A stretch of 64,000 bases of DNA, taken from the NCBI RefSeq assembly GCF_019599405.1, contig NZ_RKLQ01000005.1, positions 1 through 64,000 of the forward strand, given 5' to 3'. The position numbers were made by a program, and so were the translations under genes. The notes below the pieces were generated by a model. That model searched no databases. It had not been told where the DNA came from and saw only the letters and a program-made list of their open reading frames with translations. The stretch comes from Haloarcula salinisoli (GTDB taxonomy: Archaea; Halobacteriota; Halobacteria; Halobacteriales; Haloarculaceae). Below, in pieces: positions 1 to 8,293 of this stretch (the stretch's first letter is position 1; each line of letters starts with the position of its first letter).

Positions 1-388
1 CAAATTACCAACGGGAGCAAGTTAGTATGGTAATCGAAGCTGGTCAAACTGAACCCTGGAGCGGGCTGAGCAACGAAACACCTCCCAGAAACCTTCGACT
101 GCTCGTCGCGGCTACTGATCGCCTCCCCCCAAGCCCAGAGAGTCGAACTCCATCGGAAGCTTGGCGTGTTGCGCGAGAGACCACAGGGTACGTGGCCTAC
201 CAAAATACAACCTATAGACTTCAGATGGTGAAGGTCGCACCGTAACTCGTCCAGAGTCTCGACCCTTCTTCTGGAGATATGCGAATTTGCTATTCATTTT
301 GCCAGGGGTTCTTTCGAGAAAGATGAGGGACTGTAACTCAACCGAGACCAGGGCGAAGTCGCCTTCACTCGTATCTCTCAATGTGACC
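1..388. other. no supported gene at left edge
   Basis: Open frames exist on both strands here (27-245 plus, 112-381 minus), but their translations are Pro/Ser/Arg-rich, lack the acidic bias of the surrounding proteins and show no recognisable domain. I see no repeat, tRNA or clear promoter. It may be the remnant or flank of a gene outside the window. Confidence 0.4.
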
Positions 389-736
389 TCATTGTTGCTG
401 TTCAGTCACAAAAGCGTGATAGAGGTGGTATGTCGTCAACATAACGACTAGACTGCCGCACGCAATGTCGCTCCAGAATATCAGCCCAGAAATGTCTCGA
501 TAGAGCGGAAAGGCCAGGAGGAGCACTCCAGCAGATAAATTCACGCCCAGAGCACCGCCGTGCATCGGCTCGTTTTCTACCGCGCCTCGACTGCTGTATC
601 CCGCGACAACGACGAGAACGCCGCCAGCAAGGACATCGGCCCGGAAGAGTTCCACTGTCAGTTCGAGTAGAGACGGTGCTGCCATCACCCAGGTTCCGAC
701 AGCAGCTACGAAGTAATGCCACCGGACTCTATTCAT
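389..736 (-). CDS. small four-helix membrane protein, SPW-repeat-like
   Basis: A protein of about 115 residues with four hydrophobic segments. The segment around residues 10-40 (G-T-W-V-M-A-A-P-S, then a second helix beginning near A-D-V-L-A-G-G) resembles the SPW repeat of small haloarchaeal and bacterial membrane proteins, with APS in place of SPW. The second half repeats the two-helix layout. The ATG at 736 is preferred over an upstream in-frame TTG at 745. It lies 24 bases downstream of the potassium-channel gene on the same strand, so the two may be co-transcribed. Function is unknown; the SPW assignment is by pattern only. Confidence 0.6.
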   Translation of the reverse strand: MNRVRWHYFVAAVGTWVMAAPSLLELTVELFRADVLAGGVLVVVAGYSSRGAVENEPMHGGALGVNLSAGVLLLAFPLYRDISGLIFWSDIACGSLVVMLTTYHLYHAFVTEQQQ

Positions 737-760
737 ACCGTACAAACCACCAACAGTCTA

Positions 761-1750
761 TCATTGGGGCCACTGGCGTTCATCGGATTGAAGAAGACCC
801 AGCAGGCGTCGACGGCGGTCATCCAATGTTTTCATCGCGTCATGGAAGTCCTCGGGAGCGACTGTTGGAACACCCCCGTCATGAACGTCGGAAATCGCTG
901 GCACTGGAGGTGATTCATCAGCCGCTTGGACGAACGCGGTATCGAGCGTTTCGAGATACGTACTGACGCTCGAGCGAGCCTGTCTAATGGCCAGTGCATT
1001 CGGTCGGTGCTGTTCCGGGACACCGAACTGAAGCAGTGTCAGCATCTCGTCGAAGACGGTGATGGCTGTTGCCGGGGCTCGGTCGGTGTCAGGCGTGTAG
1101 AAATAATGGAGAATCGGGTAGGCCTTGTGATTCGACGTGAGCGTGTTTATCTGCGTCGAAATAGTGTTCAGCGGGAGTTCGAGACCGTTGAATTCCTCGC
1201 CGTTCCAGCTCGTCGTTAGGATTTCGGCACTTCGAGAACCGAGCCCCGACAGACTACTTGCAAGTGCCCGTTTCTGCGTGACGGCGCTGAGCACTGAGAG
1301 CACGTAGGTGACGCTCAGAGTCACGAAGAGCATCCCACTCGCGGTGGTGAGCGCCGTAACGACCTGCCAGACTCCATCCCGCGGCGTGAAGTCGCCGTTG
1401 CCCATCGTGAACACGGAATAGCCGACGAAGTACAGCCGTTCGGTCCACGAGATCGGGCCTGCATCTCGCGTATCGATGAGCGCGTTCTCTGCACCGGCGA
1501 ACAGGAACGTCCATCCGGCCCACAGCAACGTGATCCAGGCGACCAGACTACCGACAAGTATCACTGGACCGGCGACCGATAACCATCGGGGGCGGTTACT
1601 AGCGATGCTTCGGAGTCCGTCCCACGTCCAGCCCATCAGTCGACTAGTCATCGGCCCAGCCCCGCCCTCGACCCAGAGTGTGGTCCAGAGCAGGTCGCCG
1701 ACGGCGAGGAGGAGACACAACGTGCCGAGAAGCGCATAGACGTAGTTCAT
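761..1750 (-). CDS. potassium channel family protein (ion channel 2 domain)
   Basis: A 329-residue membrane protein with hydrophobic segments near residues 3-27, 59-83 and 128-155. The pore loop lies between the last two (about 103-120) and carries T-M-G-N-G-D at 115-120, which aligns with the potassium selectivity filter T-V-G-Y-G-D; Asn replaces the usual aromatic residue. The C-terminal 170 residues are soluble, helical and acidic, without an obvious RCK nucleotide fold. The family passively conducts K+ across the cytoplasmic membrane. A role in potassium homeostasis is inferred. The ATG at 1750 is the only sensible start. Confidence 0.8.
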   Translation of the reverse strand: MNYVYALLGTLCLLLAVGDLLWTTLWVEGGAGPMTSRLMGWTWDGLRSIASNRPRWLSVAGPVILVGSLVAWITLLWAGWTFLFAGAENALIDTRDAGPISWTERLYFVGYSVFTMGNGDFTPRDGVWQVVTALTTASGMLFVTLSVTYVLSVLSAVTQKRALASSLSGLGSRSAEILTTSWNGEEFNGLELPLNTISTQINTLTSNHKAYPILHYFYTPDTDRAPATAITVFDEMLTLLQFGVPEQHRPNALAIRQARSSVSTYLETLDTAFVQAADESPPVPAISDVHDGGVPTVAPEDFHDAMKTLDDRRRRLLGLLQSDERQWPQ

Positions 1751-1802
1751 TCGACGATTTCACCGTCACCTTCAGTCACAACAGAACTCTTCGGCGGATA
1801 TC

Positions 1803-2090
1803 TCACTGTTGCATACTATCGAGTATCTCGACCGCTCGGGATTGCATATCGGAATCCAGCACTTCTTCGTCGACAAGCAGTTGGAGCGTGCCGTCACACT
1901 GGGACGTCCCCATGGCTTCGAGAGCTTCCTTGCGGAATTGCGCCTCGATATCGTGATTTCGTACTATCGCGGCTAGTTCATCGCATTCGTTGGCTGTTTT
2001 GAGGGCGTGAATCGCCTCTTTGCGGTCTGCTTCGCTGGCAGATGAATCAGTCGCCTTTTCGACGTACTCGGTTGGGGTTCGTGAGCTCAT
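1803..2090 (-). CDS. small HEAT-repeat-like protein
   Basis: A 95-residue acidic, all-helical protein without membrane segments. Residues about 30-92 form two helical-hairpin repeats with alternating Ala/Leu positions (an R-N-H-D-I-E-A-Q-F-R-K-E-A-L-E-A-M unit, then a V-D-E-E-V unit ending S-R-A-V-E-I-L), as in HEAT or PBS-lyase-like repeats. Such proteins are usually binding scaffolds. It lies 52 bases upstream of the potassium channel on the same strand and may be its leader gene. The partner is unknown. Confidence 0.6.
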   Translation of the reverse strand: MSSRTPTEYVEKATDSSASEADRKEAIHALKTANECDELAAIVRNHDIEAQFRKEALEAMGTSQCDGTLQLLVDEEVLDSDMQSRAVEILDSMQQ

Positions 2091-2413
2091 GGTTTTGTTG
2101 AGGTGTGCGTGGGTGAGAATAGCCTGAGTGCCGCGGTTTGGTTACGCTGAATATCTGTTCGGGACCTAGCCGGAGACAGCTGAACGGCTTCCGTCCGTGG
2201 TACAGTCCAGCGTGTGGATACCGCAGAGGTCGCCTTCGTCGACGATATCTATTTGACGTGCCAGTGCTAAAAGTGTAACTCGTGGTGAATTATCAAAGCT
2301 GAGCCTCTGCGGATATCAGCTAGCAGCAACTATCCACTGACAATAGCCGGTAACCAATCCGCACAGCATCCGTATCAAGTCGCTTCTGTCGGAGGTACTA
2401 ACGGTCTGTTGGT
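2091..2413. other. intergenic region between divergent genes
   Basis: This stretch separates the divergent HEAT-like gene and the Cys-containing gene at 2414. No tRNA or strong repeat is visible. On the minus strand a short open stretch near 2190-2270 reads like coding sequence (D-L-C-G-I-H-T-L-D-C) but has no start or family match. It may be a gene remnant. Confidence 0.35.
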
Positions 2414-2734
2414 ATGACCAACGAGACAGAGACGATCGAAGGCTACGTAATGGACGTCGGCTGTATCAGGAAGAACGCGCGTGACGAACTCCTGCAGAAA
2501 GCCCGGGTCCACACCCGAGACTGCGCGCTCATGGGCCACTGTATCGAGAGCGGCTATGGCATCGTCAGTGACGATGACACCCTCACAGTTCTGGACCCGG
2601 ACGCAACACCGCATGTTGTCGACGTCGTCGAGACCTCGGACACGGCAGAGGGAATTCAACTCCATGTAGAGCGTGAACACCGCGACGGAGCGATGGAAAC
2701 CACGGACGTTACTGAGATCGAGTCGAGGGACTGA
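2414..2734 (+). CDS. conserved Cys/His small protein, function unknown
   Basis: A 106-residue acidic protein. The N-terminal half holds a conserved-looking pattern: G-Y-V-M-D-V-G-C at 10-17, then H-T-R-D-C-A-L-M-G-H-C and S-G-Y-G at about 33-48. The spacing of three Cys and two His suggests a metal- or heme-binding fold, and similar M-D-x-x-C ... H-x-x-x-C-A-L ... S-G-Y-G proteins occur in bacteria as uncharacterised secreted proteins, but here there is no signal peptide. It ends six bases from the 3' end of the convergent Lrp/TRASH regulator. Metal binding is an inference from residues and neighbours. Confidence 0.65.
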   Translation: MTNETETIEGYVMDVGCIRKNARDELLQKARVHTRDCALMGHCIESGYGIVSDDDTLTVLDPDATPHVVDVVETSDTAEGIQLHVEREHRDGAMETTDVTEIESRD

Positions 2735-2740
2735 GGCCGC

Positions 2741-3343
2741 TCACCCGTCGTTGGCAGCCGTCTGGAGCGTCTCGTATTCCTCCTTGAACGCGGATTCACA
2801 CGATGTACAGCAGAGATAGTACCGGCGTTTCTCCACTGTCACCGAAACACCGTCGCCTCTGATAGACTTACCACACTGGACACACTCGATTGCGAGGTCG
2901 GCGTGGTCGATTCCCGGATTCCACACTGAATGCGAAACTTTCCGAATCTCGTAGCGCTCGATACTCTCTTGATTGAGTGTCTCGGTGACTAGCTCTTCGA
3001 GTTCTCGGTCGTTCATGAACGCGTGGACCGTCACTTGTGGCTCGAAGGACTGCACCACGTATTCGACCGCGTCAATGCCAGTAAGAGAGGCCACTAGGGC
3101 GTCAGTCTCTCCGGGCTCGGTTCGTATCTCGATGAGTACCGCATCGCCGACCCGGAGCATCGACCGGTCGATATTGAGTGTAAACCCTTGGATGATACCG
3201 AGCTCTTCAAGTCTGCTGACGCGGTTCGACACTGTCGGTGCCGAGAGGCCAACTTTCTCGCCGATGTCCGTGTACGACTGCCGGGCATCGTCGAGGAGTA
3301 GTCGCAGTATCCGTACGTCCGTATCGTCTAGTTCAGCCATTGC
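2741..3343 (-). CDS. Lrp/AsnC-type regulator with C-terminal TRASH metal-sensing domain
   Basis: A 200-residue transcription factor. Residues 1-55 form an AsnC winged helix (L-D-D-T-D-V-R-I-L-R-L-L-L-D-D-A-R start, recognition helix S-A-P-T-V-S-N-R-V). An RAM/ASNC-like ligand domain follows. The last 45 residues are a TRASH finger with C-V-Q-C and C-C-T-S-C-E-S-A-F. Haloarchaeal proteins with this architecture control copper export. The ATG at 3343 is preferred over one six codons upstream because L-D-D-T-D directly follows it, as in relatives. It is divergent from the Csp-like copper protein at 3503, its likely target; that pairing is an inference. Confidence 0.87.
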   Translation of the reverse strand, partial: AMAELDDTDVRILRLLLDDARQSYTDIGEKVGLSAPTVSNRVSRLEELGIIQGFTLNIDRSMLRVGDAVLIEIRTEPGETDALVASLTGIDAVEYVVQSFEPQVTVHAFMNDRELEELVTETLNQESIERYEIRKVSHSVWNPGIDHADLAIECVQCGKSIRGDGVSVTVEKRRYYLCCTSCESAFKEEYETLQTAANDG

Positions 3344-3404
3344 CGGATATGCGTTTTTCAATCACTCCAATCTGTGACCGGCAGGAGCAAGCTTCTCTAG
3401 ACTG

Positions 3405-3414
3405 GCTTATAAGC
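3405..3414. promoter_or_regulatory. 10-bp palindrome GCTTATAAGC in a divergent promoter region
   Basis: A perfect 10-bp palindrome with a TATA core lies between the divergent Lrp/TRASH regulator (start 3343) and the Csp-like gene (start 3503). It could be the regulator promoter or an operator. A second AT-rich box (GACAAAAATTTC, about 3470-3481) sits roughly 25-30 bases before the Csp start and is the better TATA candidate for that gene. Confidence 0.4.
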
Positions 3415-3502
3415 AGGACCACTGAGTAGGGAAACTGGGCCGCCTCAGAGCCACACCTTCGAAGTGCAAACTGACAAAAATTTCACACCCCACTATCTGT
3501 GT

Positions 3503-3865
3503 ATGTCTCTCGCAGAGACGGCCGGGAAGATCGGCCACCTGGACGACGAAGCGCGTGAGTGTCTCGAAAACTGCTTCGAAGCCACAGAGGTCTGTGAGTG
3601 GTGTGCCGACGAGTGTGCGGGCGAGGGCGAAGAGATGGCACGGTGTCTCCGACTCTGTCGGGACGTCGCTGACATCGCGTCCACCCACGCTCGGTTCATG
3701 GCTCGTAACTCGAACTACGATACGCAACTCGCCCAGCTCAACGCGGGGCTGGCCGAGGAGTGCGCCGAGGAGTGTGGGCGCCACGACGCCGAGCACTGCC
3801 AAGTCTGTGCCGACGTTCTCCGGGAGTGTGCGGAGAGCTGTCGAAACATGGCGTCGGGGAGTTAG
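3503..3865 (+). CDS. Cys-rich four-helix copper-binding protein (Csp/DUF326-like)
   Basis: A 120-residue cytoplasmic protein with 13 cysteines, many spaced CxxxC or CxxC along predicted helices (E-C-L-E-N-C, E-V-C-E-W-C-A-D-E-C, E-E-C-A-E-E-C, H-C-Q-V-C). This is the hallmark of copper-storage four-helix bundles, in which thiolates line the core and bind many Cu(I) ions. The ATG at 3503 follows an AT-rich box. An upstream in-frame start at 3464 would add a poorly conserved leader overlapping the promoter. There is no signal peptide, so it probably stores cytosolic copper. The divergent Lrp/TRASH gene is its likely regulator. Confidence 0.85.
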   Translation: MSLAETAGKIGHLDDEARECLENCFEATEVCEWCADECAGEGEEMARCLRLCRDVADIASTHARFMARNSNYDTQLAQLNAGLAEECAEECGRHDAEHCQVCADVLRECAESCRNMASGS

Positions 3866-3931
3866 CACACTAGCGGCCGTGAGATGAATCAGAACCGTTC
3901 ACAGAGCACCCATTTCTTTTGACACAGACCA

Positions 3932-5719
3932 ATGGACGCATGGAAAACGCTGGCCACCGTCGTCGCCGCGCTCGTCGTCGTCATCGTCGCCGCACAGCCA
4001 CTCTACGTCGTCGCGCTGACGCTGTTCGACTACGGCCAGACGCCCGACGGGACTTACGCGACGATGCAGACGAAAGACACCACTCGGTTTCCGGCGGACG
4101 ACCTCGCACAATTGAGCGCGTATACTGCGCAGGCCGCGCGACCGCCTGGAGCGAACGCCTCGTACGACACTGTCGTTCGCGTCCCCGAGGGCGACTGGCA
4201 GACAGCGCTCGCAGCCTCTAGGTTACGAGCGGCTTCCGACGCCATCGTCCTGTATGGCGATGCGCCGGTCCCAAGCAATGGGAACGGTACCACGGCGCCG
4301 AATGCATCAACAGTCCAGCTGTCTGGGGGCAATCCGGCACAGACAGCCGCCCAAATCGCGACACGAGGGAACAATAGCGACGATGTGAGCTCGGGCAACG
4401 TCATTATCGTCGGCAACGAGTCGCCTCGGTGGGCGCTCCCAGCCGCTGCGTGGAGCGCTTACAGCGGCGATCCGATTCTCTACGCTGATGAGAACGGTGT
4501 TCCGAACGCCACGCAGCGGGCCATCGACGAACTGAACGCCTCACACGCGTACGTCCTCGCGCCGCCTGACCTCGTGAGTCAGAACGCGCTCGGTGAACTG
4601 AATGTCGAGTGGACTCGCGTCAGCGGGTCGACGCCACAGGACCACGCTGTCGAGATCGCGAAGTTCCGCGACGCGTCCCGGGACTTCGGCTGGGGAATCG
4701 ACGAGCGTGACAAGGTCGGGTACTACAACACGATGCTGGTCAATCCGGACCAGCCCGGCCACGCCGTCGCCAGCACGAACCTCCAGTGGGGGAAGGCCGG
4801 TCCGATACTCCTGGCCCACGACGACGGGACGCTCCCGGCCGTCACGGAGAACTACCTATGGCGAATCCAGTCGGGCTGGTTCTCCACGCCTGCTGAGGGC
4901 CCGTTCAACCACGTCTTCGTCCTGGGGCCCATGGAAGAGGTCTCCTGGGTGTCCCAGGCCCGGAGTGACTACGCCGTCGAGATTACGCCCTACCGGCTTC
5001 AGGGTCCCGGCATGAGCCCGCTCGACGCGCTCTCGGCGTCTTGGGCGGCGTTCAGTTTGCTGGGGGCCTCGTTCGTCTACGCACATACGCGGCGTCGTAT
5101 TCCCGAGACGAGCGACTGGACGAAGCTCGTGTGGCCGATGTTCACACTGCTGCTTGGCCCCATTGGCCTAGGATTCTATTGGCTTGCCTACCGTGGCCGT
5201 GAGGTGATCGAGCGCGATGGCCACCAGCGCGTCGTCAGACCGTACTGGCTCCGGGCCGCCTCGGCCACGGCAATGGGTGTCGCCTTCGCCGCGAGCACGA
5301 TGATAGCGGTCGCGTTCGGCCTCACCTACTTCGGGATGCCGCTGGTGGTGTTCGAGAGCCCCGTGTTCATGCTCGGCAGTTCGATGGTGCTCATGATGGC
5401 CATCGTCTACGTCGTCGCCTTCCTCGTCTCGTGGCTCGTCTTCCACATCCCGATGTTCGAGGAGTCGCTCGACCTCGACCGACGCGCGGCGACCCGACAC
5501 GCCCTGCTGGCCGTCGGGGTGAGCATGACGAGCGTCTCAGTTGGGATGATGACGATGATGTACTTCCTGATGATGCTCAATCTCCCGATGATGCCCGGCG
5601 ACGACAACATCCTCTGGTTCGGCGTGATGGTGTTCTCGACGCTCATTGGCTTTCTCATCGCCTGGCCAGTCAACGGCCTGCTCGTCCGCAAGAACGTCAA
5701 ACCCGGAGGTGCACTATGA
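3932..5719 (+). CDS. membrane protein: cell-wall-binding-repeat-like ectodomain plus DUF4396-like membrane domain
   Basis: A 595-residue protein. An N-terminal signal anchor (about residues 7-33) is followed by an extracellular region of about 320 residues rich in Gly/Ala/Asn with repeats such as A-S-D-A-I-V-L-Y-G and N-V-I-I-V-G-N-E-S. These recall cell wall binding repeat 2 (PF04122), where an R-x-x-x-A...V-Y-L-V-G pattern recurs. The C-terminal part has about six membrane segments (from residue 365 on) ending in A-W-P-V-N-G-L-L-V-R-K-N-V-K, like DUF4396 proteins. The next gene encodes a soluble Tat-exported relative of the ectodomain and overlaps by ATGA, so they are translationally coupled. 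The family names are pattern-based. Confidence 0.7.
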   Translation: MDAWKTLATVVAALVVVIVAAQPLYVVALTLFDYGQTPDGTYATMQTKDTTRFPADDLAQLSAYTAQAARPPGANASYDTVVRVPEGDWQTALAASRLRAASDAIVLYGDAPVPSNGNGTTAPNASTVQLSGGNPAQTAAQIATRGNNSDDVSSGNVIIVGNESPRWALPAAAWSAYSGDPILYADENGVPNATQRAIDELNASHAYVLAPPDLVSQNALGELNVEWTRVSGSTPQDHAVEIAKFRDASRDFGWGIDERDKVGYYNTMLVNPDQPGHAVASTNLQWGKAGPILLAHDDGTLPAVTENYLWRIQSGWFSTPAEGPFNHVFVLGPMEEVSWVSQARSDYAVEITPYRLQGPGMSPLDALSASWAAFSLLGASFVYAHTRRRIPETSDWTKLVWPMFTLLLGPIGLGFYWLAYRGREVIERDGHQRVVRPYWLRAASATAMGVAFAASTMIAVAFGLTYFGMPLVVFESPVFMLGSSMVLMMAIVYVVAFLVSWLVFHIPMFEESLDLDRRAATRHALLAVGVSMTSVSVGMMTMMYFLMMLNLPMMPGDDNILWFGVMVFSTLIGFLIAWPVNGLLVRKNVKPGGAL

Positions 5720-6936
5720 CCGATAAAAGCAGACGACAGCTCCTGCGAGACCTGGCAACGATTCCGGCCGCGGCCGGCCTCGGTGGCATCGCGATGGCCC
5801 AGAGCGACGACGACGGGCAGCAAACCGGCCCTGAGACAGCCGATTTCGACGAGTGGACGGCCACGACGATGACCACGCGGTTGGCCGGCGAGAACATCTA
5901 TGAGACGGCAGCTGCCTATTGCCAGAGCGTCTATACGGCCATCAACGAACCGACCTACCCGGGGGCGCTCACCCTTGTCAACGACAGCGTGCTCGAAGCG
6001 GCGCTCCCGGGTGTCGGACTCATCCACCACCCCATCGACGGCGCCGTACTGCTGACACGGCAAGATGAACTGCCGCAAGCCACTCGCGACGAAATCGAGC
6101 GCGCGCATCCGGAGGGGGTCGGGATGGACGGCAACGTCCAGGTGTATCTCATCGGGAGCGAGCGCTACATCAGCGACGCGGTCAGGCAGGAAGTCGAAGC
6201 GATGGGGATGGACGTCCGTCGCATTCCCGGTACCAATCCAGTTCGCGTCGCCGCGAACCTCGACCAGTACGTCAGCTCGATGCACGGCAACCACGAGGAC
6301 GAAGTGATTATCGGGAGCCTGGACGCCCCGGACCGCTCCATCCCAATCCAGTCCTGGAACGCCCATGGCGGCGACGGCTTCCTCTGGGTCGAAGCCGATT
6401 CGATTCCCGAGGAGACGGCCGAGCAGCTCGAAGCCCGCTACGACTATGCCTACATGTACCTCGTCGGCGACGAGTCGGCAATCAGCTCTGAGGTAGCCCG
6501 AAACCTCAGCGCGTACGGGCACGTCACACGGATTCCCGACGCCGGCGACCCCTATAGCGTGAGTGCCGCGTGGGCCGGGTTCAAAGACCTCGGCCGGAAC
6601 CAGGGCTGGTGGTTCGGCGAGTGGTCCCGAAACATCGGATGGGGGCTGGCTGAGCCCGGACATAACTTCATCTTCTCGAACCCGAACGACTGGCAGACGG
6701 CCATCCCAGCCAGCGTCGAGAGCCACCGCGGCAAACACGGGCCGATGCTCGCCGTCAGGCAGGACGAACTCCCCACGCCCGTCGAGAACTACCTGCGGAA
6801 GTTCTTCGAGCCGACCGACGCGGCGCCGTACGACCGCAAGTACAACCACGGCTGGATCGCCGGGCCACCAGAGACGATTAGCCGGGACGTCCAGGCTCAG
6901 GTCCACGGCATTCTGGAGGGAGGTGGGCCGTCGTGA
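5716..6936 (+). CDS. Tat-exported protein with cell-wall-binding-repeat-2-like domains
   Basis: A 406-residue protein starting at an ATG that overlaps the previous stop (ATGA at 5716-5719). Residues 1-29 are a twin-arginine signal (S-R-R-Q-L-L-R-D, then a hydrophobic stretch ending A-M-A-Q). The mature part has repeated modules of the type V-Q-V-Y-L-I-G-S-E-R-Y-I-S and N-P-V-R-V-A-A-N-L, resembling PF04122 repeats. It parallels the ectodomain of the preceding gene, including a shared D-F-G-W-G/N-I-G-W-G and W-Q-T-A pattern, so the two are probable ancient duplicates. It probably acts at the cell surface with its partner. The substrate is unknown. Confidence 0.75.
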   Translation: MTDKSRRQLLRDLATIPAAAGLGGIAMAQSDDDGQQTGPETADFDEWTATTMTTRLAGENIYETAAAYCQSVYTAINEPTYPGALTLVNDSVLEAALPGVGLIHHPIDGAVLLTRQDELPQATRDEIERAHPEGVGMDGNVQVYLIGSERYISDAVRQEVEAMGMDVRRIPGTNPVRVAANLDQYVSSMHGNHEDEVIIGSLDAPDRSIPIQSWNAHGGDGFLWVEADSIPEETAEQLEARYDYAYMYLVGDESAISSEVARNLSAYGHVTRIPDAGDPYSVSAAWAGFKDLGRNQGWWFGEWSRNIGWGLAEPGHNFIFSNPNDWQTAIPASVESHRGKHGPMLAVRQDELPTPVENYLRKFFEPTDAAPYDRKYNHGWIAGPPETISRDVQAQVHGILEGGGPS

Positions 6937-7400
6937 GACGAGTTGTCGCACGCTACGACGACCCAGCCGATGCGACGGAAGCAGAAGAAGACCTCCGTAA
7001 GGACGGCTACGATCCGGAACGCCCGGATATCGAGAATCCGTTCTTCGATCCTTCGGCTCGGCCACCGGAAGCACGTGGCCTGCTGTGGGGTGGTCTCGTC
7101 GGCGGCGTTCTCGGTGCGATACTCCTGTTAGCGATGGCCATGGATATGATTTGGTTCCCGCGTCTCAGTCCGATACTGTCAGCTGGGCGGCTTGCGCTCG
7201 TTACCTTCGGGTTCACCATCGGCATTGCCATCGGTGGCTTCATCGGCGGTGTCTGGGGATTGTCCAAAGACGTTCCGGAAGCCGAAGGGCCCCGTGTCGC
7301 AGTGAGTGTCTCTGATGCAGAGGTCGACGAAATCGAGGACCGCTTGCGGACGCACGATGCTACTGTGGTTGAAGATACCGTCACATCACACGGTGACTAG
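6933..7400 (+). CDS. two-TM membrane protein with soluble flanks, unknown function
   Basis: A 155-residue protein starting at GTG, overlapping the upstream stop by four bases (GTGA). Residues 1-45 look like a small alpha/beta module (R-R-V-V-A-R-Y-D-D-P-A-D-A-T-E-A-E-E-D-L, often seen in heat-induced stress YflT-like domains). Two Gly-rich membrane segments (about 50-70 and 85-110) and a second small module (V-A-V-S-V-S-D-A-E-V-D-E-I-E-D) follow. It is the third gene of the coupled operon with the two surface proteins. Function is not recognised. Confidence 0.7.
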   Translation: MRRVVARYDDPADATEAEEDLRKDGYDPERPDIENPFFDPSARPPEARGLLWGGLVGGVLGAILLLAMAMDMIWFPRLSPILSAGRLALVTFGFTIGIAIGGFIGGVWGLSKDVPEAEGPRVAVSVSDAEVDEIEDRLRTHDATVVEDTVTSHGD

Positions 7401-7675
7401 CAAAAGGGAACAAAGCAAGCGTGGTAGCCGAATTTAACCGCCGATAGACGGTGAGGCCGATCTTCTCAACGAATATGGCTAATCTCGAAGTAGCTCTCTA
7501 TTGACAATCGGCTTCTTGGCGTAGTCAATATCTCGGGACACTCACTTGATCGGTAAACTGCCTGGGGCCAAGTAGTTCGAGAGACTACGTCTTCCGAACG
7601 GCCCTGAGGTACCCAGTCGACTCGTTCTATGGACCCCAACATTTACTGTTCCGAGTTTCGTAACTCTATACAACT
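7401..7675. other. intergenic promoter region of the wHTH/PIN pair
   Basis: No gene is visible in these 275 bases. AT-rich elements (TTTACTG near 7640 and CTATACAAC just before the ATG at 7676) suggest a promoter with a very short leader for the downstream pair. Confidence 0.4.
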
Positions 7676-8293
7676 ATGTCATACGACACGGACCACGTCC
7701 GGAACGCCGGCCGAACCCCTGAACGTATCACAGGGATTCAGGCGTTCACGGACTTGGTGGATAACGCTGCTCTTGCTGGTCTCTATACGAGTATCCGAAA
7801 CAGAGAGACCGCGACCGGCCCTGAACTCGTCGACAAGGCGGCTGTCTCGAAGAAGACGGTCTACGACTATCTCCACAAACTCGAGCGTGCGGGCCTCATC
7901 ACCGAGGCCGGTGCGGAGAACGGTGCTGCCACGTATACCGCCGAGGACTTCGAAATGACCCTGACGGTACGGGACGTAGCCGTCTCCATCACACCGGCAC
8001 TGGTCGAGGTACTGAGCCGGCGGGACGAGTATTCCGTTATCGACCGCATCCTCGAAGAGCATGGACTCCTGACGTTCGCTCTCGCACACGATCTCGTGAG
8101 GGCTCACAACGAGGGAGATATCACCATTCGACAGATCGGCGATCTCACGGGGCTCTCCTCCGGGATGACTTACGACCTTGTCGACGCAATCTATGCGATT
8201 CGAGGCTTCGGCGAGAAACCCTCTAGTCCGGAGACGTATACGCCAGACAACGTCGGCAGTGAGCAACCCGACACAGACTCAACTGAAGAATGA
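7676..8293 (+). CDS. winged-helix protein, probable antitoxin/regulator of a PIN toxin
   Basis: A 205-residue acidic protein. Residues about 20-75 form a winged helix (A-L-A-G-L-Y-T-S-I-R, then S-K-K-T-V-Y-D-Y-L-H-K-L-E-R-A-G-L-I). The C-terminal half has a second helical region with a possible second HTH (I-R-Q-I-G-D-L-T-G-L-S-S-G). Its stop overlaps the ATG of a PIN-like gene (ATGA, 8290-8293), the layout of a VapBC-type operon in which the DNA-binding partner represses the operon and neutralises the nuclease. The antitoxin role is inferred from order and overlap. Confidence 0.75.
   Translation: MSYDTDHVRNAGRTPERITGIQAFTDLVDNAALAGLYTSIRNRETATGPELVDKAAVSKKTVYDYLHKLERAGLITEAGAENGAATYTAEDFEMTLTVRDVAVSITPALVEVLSRRDEYSVIDRILEEHGLLTFALAHDLVRAHNEGDITIRQIGDLTGLSSGMTYDLVDAIYAIRGFGEKPSSPETYTPDNVGSEQPDTDSTEE

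Noticed and set aside
27-381. Two overlapping open frames at the left edge
   Set aside because: Neither shows domain similarity or the acidic composition of haloarchaeal proteins, and they overlap on opposite strands.
5407-7074. Long minus-strand open frame of 555 codons under the surface-protein operon
   Set aside because: It is antisense to two well-supported coupled genes; such long antisense frames are common in GC-rich haloarchaeal DNA. The translation is Arg/Val/Pro-rich without domains.
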